Part shown: piece after piece, positions 7,553 through 13,900 of the stretch
Layout: each line of letters begins with the position of its first letter
How positions within the stretch are numbered: the stretch's first letter is position 1
NCBI RefSeq assembly: GCF_000725885.1
Contig: NZ_JODR01000050.1
Span: forward strand, 1-15,106
Origin: Streptomyces albus subsp. albus
GTDB lineage: Bacteria > Actinomycetota > Actinomycetes > Streptomycetales > Streptomycetaceae
Reading direction: 5' to 3'
DNA length: 15,106 nucleotides
Notes under the pieces: generated by a model
The model's input: the letters and a program-made list of their open reading frames with translations, nothing else
Told to the model about the DNA's origin: nothing
Databases searched by the model: none
Program-made: the position numbers and the translations under genes

Positions 7553-7833
7553 CAGATCTCCGCGGGCTCCGTGCCGTAGCCGACCCCGGTGGGTTCGCTG
7601 GTCAGTGGGGCCCCGACGAGCGGGGGTTCGCTGGTCAGCGGTACGGCGTCGGCCAACGGCGGCTCACTGGTGAGCGGGGCGTCGGCACAGCCGCAGGTGC
7701 ACGAGCCGTCGAGTCCGGAGTCGGGGTCGGACACACCGGACAGGTCTACCGGCTCGTGCCCTGGTTTGGAGAGTGCCCGTTGCTGGGGGAGCGGAGTGAG
7801 TGCGGACAGCAGGAGTTCAGCGGACGCGGCCAC
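7552..7833 (-). CDS. 93-residue peptide with three PLTSEP repeats and a CTCGC motif
   Basis: I do not recognise this family. The GTG at 7833 has an excellent ribosome binding site (ACGGAGG, 5 bases before it), and its TGA overlaps the malQ-like ATG as TGATG. Together these make it a real, translated gene. Residues 1-20 are a short hydrophobic/helical start (VAASAELLLSALTPLPQQRA) but not a convincing signal peptide. Residues 25-44 are polar and acidic, followed by C45-T-C-G-C49. Residues 53-58, 65-70 and 76-81 are three exact PLTSEP units with spacings of 12 and 11. The C-terminus is GYGTEPAEI. A leader-like half followed by repeated Thr/Ser/Glu modules recalls multi-core RiPP precursors. No RiPP-modifying enzyme is visible in the window, so that remains a guess. 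It could also be a partner or chaperone of the MalQ-like protein. Confidence 0.75.
   Translation of the reverse strand: MAASAELLLSALTPLPQQRALSKPGHEPVDLSGVSDPDSGLDGSCTCGCADAPLTSEPPLADAVPLTSEPPLVGAPLTSEPTGVGYGTEPAEI
7591..7677 (-). repeat. Three in-frame repeats coding PLTSEP
   Basis: Three copies of an 18-base unit coding PLTSEP, separated by 18 and 15 bases. The copies differ at synonymous positions (for example GGTTCGCTGGTCAG against GGCTCACTGGTGAG on the plus strand). The peptide is therefore kept while the DNA has drifted, which suggests selection on the protein repeat. Confidence 0.8.
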
Positions 7834-8188
7834 GGGGGCCTCCGTTCGTTGACGAGAAGCGGACAGGTCTCGCCCCTACCCACGCTCCCGGCGGGCAGAC
7901 GTACAGGAATGCAGAACGTGGCCCAGGTCACACCGTTTTCCGCGATGATTCGCCGAACACCCCCGCTTCGAGGCGGAGAACGAGGGGGCAAAACGGATAG
8001 TCCACGCCAGGATTTACGGAGCCGTCGAGGACCACACCGGGCGCACACCCTCCCCCGCCGCGTAACGGCACGGGGCGCGGCGGCCGGTGCACCGGCACCG
8101 ACCACCGCACCCCACGATCACCCGCCCGAGGACGGACGGCCACCGCACCCCGCACGTCCGCCGCTACGGAACGCCGCGGGAACGACAA
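7834..8188. other. Intergenic stretch between the peptide gene and the HNH gene
   Basis: About 355 bases without a convincing gene: short open frames exist on both strands but none has a ribosome binding site. It must hold the promoter of the peptide-malQ transcript (minus strand), but I could not identify -35/-10 boxes with any confidence. It contains a locally lower-GC patch at about 7900-8020 and the perfect palindrome GCCGGTGCACCGGC at 8083-8096, which could bind a regulator or be chance. Confidence 0.4.
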
Positions 8189-8229
8189 GGCCCGGATCTC
8201 AGGCAGTGGATCTGCCGTCGATCCGGGCC
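8189..8229 (-). terminator. Long two-part hairpin spanning the HNH stop codon
   Basis: Perfect 10-bp stem GGCCCGGATC (8189-8198) / GATCCGGGCC (8220-8229), with a nested 5-bp stem GGCAG/CTGCC (8202-8216) in the loop. On the minus strand it is followed by TTGTCGTTCC, a weak T-rich tract. The HNH stop codon (8199-8201) lies within the loop arm. It fits an intrinsic terminator for the HNH gene. Confidence 0.75.
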
Positions 8230-8738
8230 ACATCGTCGTCCGCGCCGTATGGCTGGAGGTAGGGCAGCCAGCGCGGGTCCCTGTGCCCCGTGCCGATGAT
8301 CCGCCAGGCCAGGCCCGACGGCGGAGCTGGTTGATGGCGCAACCGCCAGCCCAGCTCGGCCACCTGGCGGTCGGCCTTCACGTGGTTGCAGCGGCGGCAG
8401 GCCGCCACGACGTTCTCCCAGGCGTGCGCCCCGCCCCTGCTGCGCGGGATCACGTGGTCGACGCTGGTTGCGACGCCACCGCAGTACGCACACCGGCCGC
8501 CGTCCCTGGCGAACAGTGCGCGGCGCGTGAGGGGAACACTGCCCCGGAAGGGCACCTTCACGAACCGCTTGAGACGGACGACGCTGGGGGCGGGTATGAC
8601 ACGGGTCGCGCTGTGCATCAGGGCGCCGGAGTCCTCCAGGCTGACCGCCTTTTCGTTGAGGACCAGGACGAGCGCGCGGCGAAGCGGTACGACGCCGAGC
8701 GGCTCGTACGACGCGTTGAGGACCAGGACATGCGGCAC
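8199..8738 (-). CDS. HNH endonuclease family protein
   Basis: A 179-residue protein. The GTG at 8738 is supported by a perfect AAGGAGG five bases upstream. Residues 1-70 form an N-terminal domain (VLVLNASYEPLGVVPLRRAL, then a conserved basic stretch) seen in a widespread actinobacterial and cyanobacterial HNH group. Residues about 74-125 are the HNH/zinc module: C83-x2-C86, D94-H95 in SVDHVIPRSRGG, W107 and N109, then C114-x2-C117-N118. The two CxxC pairs bind a structural zinc, and the D-H and N residues build the metal-dependent nuclease site. The cytoplasmic target is unknown. This group is chromosomal and single-standing rather than part of a phage or restriction system, and nothing here suggests otherwise. 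It is divergent from the MscS gene and terminated by the hairpin at its own stop codon. Confidence 0.9.
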   Translation of the reverse strand: MPHVLVLNASYEPLGVVPLRRALVLVLNEKAVSLEDSGALMHSATRVIPAPSVVRLKRFVKVPFRGSVPLTRRALFARDGGRCAYCGGVATSVDHVIPRSRGGAHAWENVVAACRRCNHVKADRQVAELGWRLRHQPAPPSGLAWRIIGTGHRDPRWLPYLQPYGADDDVARIDGRSTA

Positions 8739-8928
8739 GGTGCCTCCTTGTACGTCGGCGGCGCGTGGCTCGCGCCGTGACGATCTCCCCTCAGTGTGTC
8801 CCGTGCCCTGGTGACTTCGCCACCACGACCGAGCACGGAGCAGAGCGTGTTTTGGACCACACCGGATACCTCCCCCGCCGGATCACGCTCCTCCCTCGAA
8901 CAGCTGGCCCCATACTGCTCTTCGGCAC

Positions 8929-8992
8929 CACATGTGAAGTCCCTGCGCCGTTAGTGTGGTGAAGTCATCCGTTCGTGTGCCTGACACATGTG
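8929..8992. promoter_or_regulatory. Two CACATGTG palindromes ahead of the mscS start
   Basis: The self-complementary octamer CACATGTG occurs at 8929-8936 and 8985-8992, 56 bases apart. Between them lie a TAGTGT (8952-8957) that fits the Streptomyces -10 pattern TAGNNT and a direct repeat GTGAAGTC (8934-8941 and 8959-8966). I see no clear -35. This is probably the mscS promoter/operator region. The rest of the divergent gap (8739-8928) holds no gene I can support. Confidence 0.4.
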
Positions 8993-9014
8993 ACTCGCAC
9001 GGAAGGTCAACCCT

Positions 9015-10001
9015 GTGTACTGGCTGCTCAGCGCCTCTCCTTCCCCCGACGGTCCGCAGCCGCCGACCACGCTGGAGGACGCCCAGGACACCGCGGGCGA
9101 GGCTGCCGGATGGGTCCAGGAGAACTGGTCGGACTGGCTCGCCACCGGCCTGCGCATCGTCTTCGTCTGCGTCGTGGCCGTCGTGCTGCGCTACGTGATA
9201 CGGCGCGCGATCACCCAGCTCATCACGCGGATGAACCGCCGCGCGGAGATCGTCGACAGCGGCAACGCGCTGCGCGGACTGCTGGTGAGCGGCGAGCGCC
9301 GCAGGCAGCGCTCCCAGGCGATCGGCTCCATCCTGCGCAGCGTCGCCTCGTTCGTCATCCTCGGCACCGCCGCGCTGACCGTGCTCTCCGGCCTCGGCAT
9401 CAACCTCGCGCCACTGCTGGCCAGCGCCGGTGTCGCCGGTGTAGCACTCGGCTTCGGCGCCCGCAACCTGGTCATGGACATCCTGGCGGGCATGTTCATG
9501 CTCCTGGAGGACCAGTACGGAGTCGGCGACCGGGTGGACGCCGGTGAAGCCTCCGGTGTCGTCATGGAGATCGGCCTGCGCGTGACGCAACTGCGCGGCG
9601 ACGGCGGCGAGATCTGGTACATCCGCAACGGCGAGATCAAACGCATCGGCAACCTCAGCCAGGGCTGGGCCATGGCCGCCGTCGACGTCCAGGTACGCGC
9701 CGACGAGGACCTCGACGAGGTCCGCGCCGCCATCGAGGAGGCCGGCACCGCCATGGGCAAGGAGAGCCCCTGGGACGAGATCCTGTGGGAGCCCGTCGAG
9801 GTCCTCGGCCTGGACGAGGTGACCCTCGACGCCATGACCCTCCGCGTCTCCGTCAAGACCATGCCCGACAAGAGCCTCAGCGCGGAGCGCGAGCTGCGCT
9901 GGCGCATCAAGAAGGCGCTCGACGCACGCGGCATCCGGATCGTGGACCAGCAGTCGCTCGCCGCCGGGAGCGGGCACGCGCCCCTCGCCCTGGAGAAATG
10001 A
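9015..10001 (+). CDS. mscS: MscS-type mechanosensitive ion channel
   Basis: A 328-residue membrane protein that releases ions and small solutes when membrane tension rises, as in osmotic downshock. The GTG at 9015 is chosen because GGAAGG (9001-9006) sits eight bases before it. The helices are TM1 about 43-62, TM2 about 108-128 and the pore-lining TM3 about 131-164. TM3 carries the family's packed Gly/Ala pattern (ASAGVAGVALGFGARNLVMD, 136-155). The beta domain follows (DQYGVGDRV, EASGVVMEIGLRVTQLR, then IRNGEIKRIGNLSQGW) with the alpha/beta C-terminal domain from about 222. It has three helices as in short MscS proteins. A charged linker (73-104) between TM1 and TM2 faces the cytoplasm. Gene context is simple: a single gene, divergent from HNH, ended by a strong hairpin. 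Confidence 0.95.
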   Translation: MYWLLSASPSPDGPQPPTTLEDAQDTAGEAAGWVQENWSDWLATGLRIVFVCVVAVVLRYVIRRAITQLITRMNRRAEIVDSGNALRGLLVSGERRRQRSQAIGSILRSVASFVILGTAALTVLSGLGINLAPLLASAGVAGVALGFGARNLVMDILAGMFMLLEDQYGVGDRVDAGEASGVVMEIGLRVTQLRGDGGEIWYIRNGEIKRIGNLSQGWAMAAVDVQVRADEDLDEVRAAIEEAGTAMGKESPWDEILWEPVEVLGLDEVTLDAMTLRVSVKTMPDKSLSAERELRWRIKKALDARGIRIVDQQSLAAGSGHAPLALEK

Positions 10002-10003
10002 GC

Positions 10004-10035
10004 GGCGGGCGGACGGTCACCACCGTCCGCCCGCC
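10004..10035. terminator. Strong 14-bp hairpin terminator
   Basis: A perfect 14-bp stem, GGCGGGCGGACGGT / ACCGTCCGCCCGCC, with the 4-base loop CACC. It starts two bases after the mscS stop codon. It lies in the 67-base gap between the convergent mscS and FHA genes and probably serves both directions. Confidence 0.85.
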
Positions 10036-10068
10036 CCACACCGGTGCCCCGGCCGGCGGGACCGCCGG

Positions 10069-12339
10069 CTACCTGCGCACCAGCGTGATCGTCGTCCAGG
10101 CCCCCACGTGCACCCGGTCGCCCTCCTTGAGCGGCACCGGCACGAACGGCTGGATCGGGTCCTCGGCGCCGTTGATCGTCGTGCCGTTGGTCGAGTCCTG
10201 GTCGACGACCGACCAGGAACCGTCCGGCTGCTGCACCAGCAGCGCGTGCTGGTGCGACACCCCGGGGTCCTCCGGCGGGCGGCCCAGATCGATGTCCGGC
10301 GCCTCCCCCGTCGACGCCCGGCGGCGCCCGATCGTCACCTGCGGACCGGTCAGCGGCAGCTGCTGCTCCGCCCCGTACGCCGGCAGGCTCAGCGACGCGG
10401 CTTCCGGGCCGCTGCGCTGCATCATCGCCGCGAAGTACTCGCGGTCCGGGCCGATCATCGCCGTCCAGGCTCCGCCCCGCGCCCCGTACTCCGGGGCGGG
10501 CGGCATCCCGTGGTGACCCTCCGGCGCGGCACCGGGACCGGCCTGCCCGCCGTCGGGCCCGGGCGGGGTCAGCTCCCAGTCCGAACCGCCCGCGTACGCC
10601 TCGCCGCCGTGCTCCCCGGGGCCGCCCGGGGCGAAGCCCCCTGGACCGCCCGGCCCCTGCGGGCCGGGCTGCGGGGCGAACCCGTGCGGGCCGCCGGGCC
10701 CGCCCGGGCCCTCGGGGCCGGGTTGTGCCGGAGCGAAAGCATCACGCCCTTCCGGACCGGCCGGGGAACCGTGGCCGCCAGGACCGAAGCCCTGACCGCC
10801 GGGCCCCTCGGCTCCGCCCTGGCCCGGGAACCCGGAACCGCCGGGCCGCTCGCCCCCGCCGGGGCCGCCCGGACCGGGGAAGCCCGCACCACCGGGCCGC
10901 TCGGAGCCGCCCGGCCCCGGACCGAACCCACCGGGGCCCCCACCCTCGGGGCCACCGGACGAGGGACCGAAACCACCGGGGCCACCGGGCTGCCCGGAAC
11001 CGCCCCGGTCAGCACCGAAGCCACCCGGACCACCGGCACCCTCGGGCCCACCGGACGACGGGCCGAAACCACCCGGCCCCCCGGGGCCGCCCGCGCCGCC
11101 GGACGGGCCGAAGCCGCCGCCGCTCTCCTGGCCGCCGGACGACGGGCCGAAGCCGCCGGGACCGGCCGGGCCGCCGGCGCCGTGGCCCTGGTCGCCGGGG
11201 CCTCCGGGCCGGCCCGGGTCGGAACGGTGGGTGGCGGGGCCGTCAGGGCCGTCGCCCTCACGCGAGCCGGGACCGTGGGCGCCCGGACCGCCGGGACCCT
11301 CCGGACCGCCGTGGTTCGGGAAACCCGGACCGCCGGCACCCTCGGGCCCACCGGACGACGGGCCGAAACCACCGGGACCGCCGGGCTGCCCGGAACCGCC
11401 CCGGTCAGCACCGAAGCCACCCGGACCACCGGGGCCGCCCGCGCCGCCGGACGACGGGCCGAAGCCGCCGCCGCTGCTCGCCGGGCCGCCGGAGGGCGGG
11501 CCGAAGCCGCCGGGGCCGTGGCCCGTGGGACCGCCCGGGGCGTCAGGGGTCCGGGCGCCTTCCGGGGCGCCCGGGCCGGAGCCCTGGCCGCCGCGGCTCT
11601 CGGGACCGCCCGGTCCCCGGCCGTAGGGGCTGGGGCCGTCCGGGCCACCGGACGATCCGTAGGGGCCCGGCCAGCTCGGGACCTCGGGCGCGCCGGAGCC
11701 GGGGCCCTGGGGCCCGGGTCCTGCGGGGCCGTCGGGACGCCGGGCCCCGGAGCCGTCCTGGCCGCCGAATGCCGGCGGTCCGAAGCCGCCCTGTCCGCCG
11801 GAGCCGCCCGCGCCGCGCGGGGCGTCGGGGCCGGAGCCCTGGCCGCCCTGACCCTCCGGGCCGCCGGGGTACCCGGCGGGGAAGCCGCCCGCTCCCGGGG
11901 CGCCCGGCGCCTCGGAGCGGGGCGGGGGCGGCGGCGCGTAGGCGGTGGGGGTGTGGGTGAGGAAGTTGTAGCGGCACTCCTCACAGAAGGGTGCCTGGGA
12001 CTCGCGCGGTGTGCCGCACTGGGGGCACAGCTCGGGCCGTCCGGCTCCGGCGCCGGGCCCGCCCTGACCGCCGGGCGCCCCGGGGCCGGGACCGCTGGCG
12101 CCGGGGCCGGGGTAGCCGTAGCCCTGGCCGCCCTGGCCGCCCGGACCGCGCTGGTCCGGGCCGGGTGCGGGCGGTGGTCCGGGCGGGGCGGGATAGCCGT
12201 AGCCCCCGGAGGCGCCGGCCGGCGGAGGGGGCGTCGGTACGGCCCCGGCGGCCGACTCCGGTGCGCCGGTCATGCGGTGACCGCAGACCTCGCACCAGTC
12301 GTCGGCCGCGGACTGGTGGCCGTTCGGGCAAGTCGGCAT
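10069..12339 (-). CDS. FHA-domain protein with two zinc ribbons and a Gly/Pro-rich linker
   Basis: A 756-residue protein. The ATG at 12339 has GGGGAGG eight bases upstream. Residues 1-22 are a zinc ribbon (C4, H8, C16, C19) and residues 105-122 a second one (C105-x2-C108, C119-x2-C122). Between and after them is a Gly/Pro-rich, likely disordered linker (about 33-100 and 131-650) built of repeats such as GFGPSSGG. Residues about 661-756 are an FHA domain: IGRR (670-673), S695-H696 in VSHQHALL, and S716-T-N-G719 in DQDSTNG, which are the residues that bind phosphothreonine. The protein should therefore read phosphothreonine on a partner while the ribbons and linker hold other components. It is the last gene of the PP2C-vWA-FHA set, 78 bases after the vWA gene. 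It is cytoplasmic; no membrane helix is seen. Confidence 0.92.
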   Translation of the reverse strand: MPTCPNGHQSAADDWCEVCGHRMTGAPESAAGAVPTPPPPAGASGGYGYPAPPGPPPAPGPDQRGPGGQGGQGYGYPGPGASGPGPGAPGGQGGPGAGAGRPELCPQCGTPRESQAPFCEECRYNFLTHTPTAYAPPPPPRSEAPGAPGAGGFPAGYPGGPEGQGGQGSGPDAPRGAGGSGGQGGFGPPAFGGQDGSGARRPDGPAGPGPQGPGSGAPEVPSWPGPYGSSGGPDGPSPYGRGPGGPESRGGQGSGPGAPEGARTPDAPGGPTGHGPGGFGPPSGGPASSGGGFGPSSGGAGGPGGPGGFGADRGGSGQPGGPGGFGPSSGGPEGAGGPGFPNHGGPEGPGGPGAHGPGSREGDGPDGPATHRSDPGRPGGPGDQGHGAGGPAGPGGFGPSSGGQESGGGFGPSGGAGGPGGPGGFGPSSGGPEGAGGPGGFGADRGGSGQPGGPGGFGPSSGGPEGGGPGGFGPGPGGSERPGGAGFPGPGGPGGGERPGGSGFPGQGGAEGPGGQGFGPGGHGSPAGPEGRDAFAPAQPGPEGPGGPGGPHGFAPQPGPQGPGGPGGFAPGGPGEHGGEAYAGGSDWELTPPGPDGGQAGPGAAPEGHHGMPPAPEYGARGGAWTAMIGPDREYFAAMMQRSGPEAASLSLPAYGAEQQLPLTGPQVTIGRRRASTGEAPDIDLGRPPEDPGVSHQHALLVQQPDGSWSVVDQDSTNGTTINGAEDPIQPFVPVPLKEGDRVHVGAWTTITLVRR
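10967..11432 (-). repeat. Near-identical duplications within the FHA linker
   Basis: A 70-base block at 10967-11036 recurs at 11363-11432 with two mismatches (offset 396). A 50-base block at 11024-11073 recurs at 11324-11373 with one mismatch (offset 300). Both code Gly-rich units around FGADRGGSGQPGG and GFGPSSGGPEG. High identity, including wobble bases, points to recent duplication by recombination or slippage inside the wider low-complexity tract (about 10560-11950). Confidence 0.85.
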
Positions 12340-12375
12340 GGTGAGTGCCTCCCCCTCCGTGCTCCTGCTCGTTGT

Positions 12376-12389
12376 GTACCCGGGGGTAC
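12376..12389. other. Small inverted repeat between vWA and FHA genes
   Basis: GTACCC and GGGTAC are separated by two bases in the 78-base gap. It could be a weak hairpin in the operon transcript or a protein-binding dyad. No other feature is seen in this gap apart from the FHA ribosome binding site. Confidence 0.3.
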
Positions 12390-12417
12390 GGGATGGCGGG
12401 CCGTCGCGCCGGCGGGG

Positions 12418-13776
12418 CTAGCGCGTGACCCGGACGGTCTTGGTCGACCGGGTCTCCAGCGTCATCTCGTCGGCCTCGGCGACCCTCGTCTTCAGTCGAA
12501 CAGTACCGGTCGCGGCATCCACCACGTCGACCACCTTCGAAAGGAGTTTCGCCGTATCCGCGTTCCCCGAGGCGGCGGCCAGCTGTACGGCTCGTCCCAG
12601 TTTCGCCGTTGCGCCCGCTTCGTCCCCAGCCTTCCGCAGCTCCAGTCCGGTCTGGATGGCCTGGGCCAGTTCCGCCTGCCCGGTGTAGTGCGCGACCTGC
12701 GGATTGATGGCCGTCGTGGCGACCATGTCATCGGTCCACACCGCCCGCACCAGCCCCTGCCCCAGCGTCTGCGGGGTGCCGCCGCCGGGGGCCGGCAGCA
12801 CCAGCGAGACACGGGCGGCGAGCATCTCCCGGCCGACCTCGGCGGCCGGCACCTCCACACAGACGTGGTAGTCACGTGACTCGTCCCCCCATGACCCCGT
12901 CGGGTAGTCCCCGGTGCGCGGGCCCGCCTCGGTACGGCGGTCCGTGAGGTCCTCCATGGCCGGTGCCACCTGCTTGACGAAGCGGATCCGCGACCCCTGC
13001 GGCGTCCACAGGCGGAGCGCCACGTCGGCGACCTCCTTGCCCATGGCGTTCTCCATCATGCGGGTGAAGTCCGCGGCCAGCCCGCCCGGATCGGCCACGA
13101 TGTCGGCGGTGCCCAGCAGCGCGGAGGCGATGCCGGTGACCTCCTTGACCTCCCAGTCGGTGCCGACTCCCCGTGCGTCGCAGGTGAAGTGGCCCGCGCA
13201 GGTGTCCAGTGCGGCCCGCAGTTCCTCGGGCTTCTCGTGTTCGTTGCGGCCGTCGGTGAGCAGGATGCCGTGCCGGATGGTCACGTCGGCGGAGGCCAGC
13301 AGCCGGTCGGCCAGCCGCAGCCAGGTGCCGATGGCCGTACCGCCGTTGGCGGACAGGGCGCGCAGCGCGTCCTTGGCCTGCCAGCGGGTGGTGGCGTCGG
13401 CGACGGCGAGCGCGCCGTTGCCGGGGAAGACCTCGACGGCCTTGTGGGTGCCGGCCACGACGGCGAACCGCACGCCGTCGCGCAGGGTGTCGATGGCCGC
13501 CGCGGTGGCCTCGCGGGCGTTGCGCATCTTGGTGGGCGGGTAGTCCATCGAGCCGGAGCAGTCCACCATGACGACGACCGCGGCGTCGGGGCCCGCACCG
13601 GGTGCGGCGTGCGGCACCGTCCCGGGCCCCGGCAGCGGCACGCCGCCGGTGGTGCCGCCGCCGGTTGAGGTGACGGTGACGATCGCGTTCACCTCGCGGG
13701 CGCCCTCCGGCAGATAGGCGTTCTGGTAGACGTCCACGGAGAAGTGCGGCGTGTGCGACTTCGCGAAATTGGCCAT
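12418..13776 (-). CDS. vWA-domain protein with intact MIDAS site
   Basis: A 452-residue protein from an ATG at 13776 with GGAG eight bases upstream. Residues 1-60 form a beta-rich N-terminal segment (FSVDVYQNAYLPEGAREVNAIVTV) with a short Gly/Pro linker. Residues about 65-245 are a von Willebrand factor A domain with a complete metal-ion-dependent adhesion site: D72-x-S74-x-S76, T147 in GGTAIG, and D175 in LLTDGRN. The rest (about 250-452) contains a beta-sandwich-like part and a helical stretch (TGQAELAQAIQTGLELRKAGDEAGATAKLGRA region, about 365-425). There is no signal peptide or membrane helix, so it acts in the cytoplasm. Bacterial vWA proteins beside PP2C and FHA genes are usually scaffold or sensor parts of Ser/Thr phosphorylation systems, such as the TerY-type sets. 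Here the exact partner is unknown. Confidence 0.92.
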   Translation of the reverse strand: MANFAKSHTPHFSVDVYQNAYLPEGAREVNAIVTVTSTGGGTTGGVPLPGPGTVPHAAPGAGPDAAVVVMVDCSGSMDYPPTKMRNAREATAAAIDTLRDGVRFAVVAGTHKAVEVFPGNGALAVADATTRWQAKDALRALSANGGTAIGTWLRLADRLLASADVTIRHGILLTDGRNEHEKPEELRAALDTCAGHFTCDARGVGTDWEVKEVTGIASALLGTADIVADPGGLAADFTRMMENAMGKEVADVALRLWTPQGSRIRFVKQVAPAMEDLTDRRTEAGPRTGDYPTGSWGDESRDYHVCVEVPAAEVGREMLAARVSLVLPAPGGGTPQTLGQGLVRAVWTDDMVATTAINPQVAHYTGQAELAQAIQTGLELRKAGDEAGATAKLGRAVQLAAASGNADTAKLLSKVVDVVDAATGTVRLKTRVAEADEMTLETRSTKTVRVTR

Positions 13777-13858
13777 CTCTTCCGCTCCTGTGTGTCCTGT
13801 GACGACAAGTAGACAAAGGGGCGGGTGGAAGTGCGTGCCGTGCTTCCCCCCTGGCGTC

Positions 13859-13880
13859 CTCGGGCCGACGCCGGCCCGAG
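13859..13880 (-). terminator. 9-bp hairpin between PP2C and vWA genes
   Basis: A perfect 9-bp stem CTCGGGCCG / CGGCCCGAG with a 4-base loop, starting 20 bases after the PP2C stop in the direction of transcription. It suggests full or partial termination before the vWA gene. The 124-base gap would then also need a promoter for vWA, which I could not identify. Confidence 0.6.
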
Positions 13881-13900
13881 CCCCCGCGACGTGCCGGCGG

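Noticed and set aside
7552..7833. 93-residue peptide as a lipoprotein or secreted protein
   Set aside because: There is no usable signal peptide and the cysteines lie at 45-49, too far in for a lipobox.
7589..7852. Plus-strand frame with GSLVSG repeats opposite the 93-residue peptide
   Set aside because: It mirrors the repeats of the minus-strand gene, which has the strong ribosome binding site and the overlap with the next gene.
8199..8738. HNH gene as part of a restriction or phage packaging system
   Set aside because: No methylase, terminase, portal or integrase gene is nearby, and the N-terminal domain fits the common chromosomal group.
10560..11950. Possible CRISPR array or minisatellite
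   Set aside because: The repeats are irregular, stay in frame and code a Gly/Pro-rich linker; there are no unique spacers of constant length.
10108..12879. Very long plus-strand open frame (923 codons) opposite the FHA and vWA genes
   Set aside because: It is rich in Arg, Thr and Ala with no domain, crosses the gap between two well-supported minus-strand genes, and arises from the GC-rich repeat tract.
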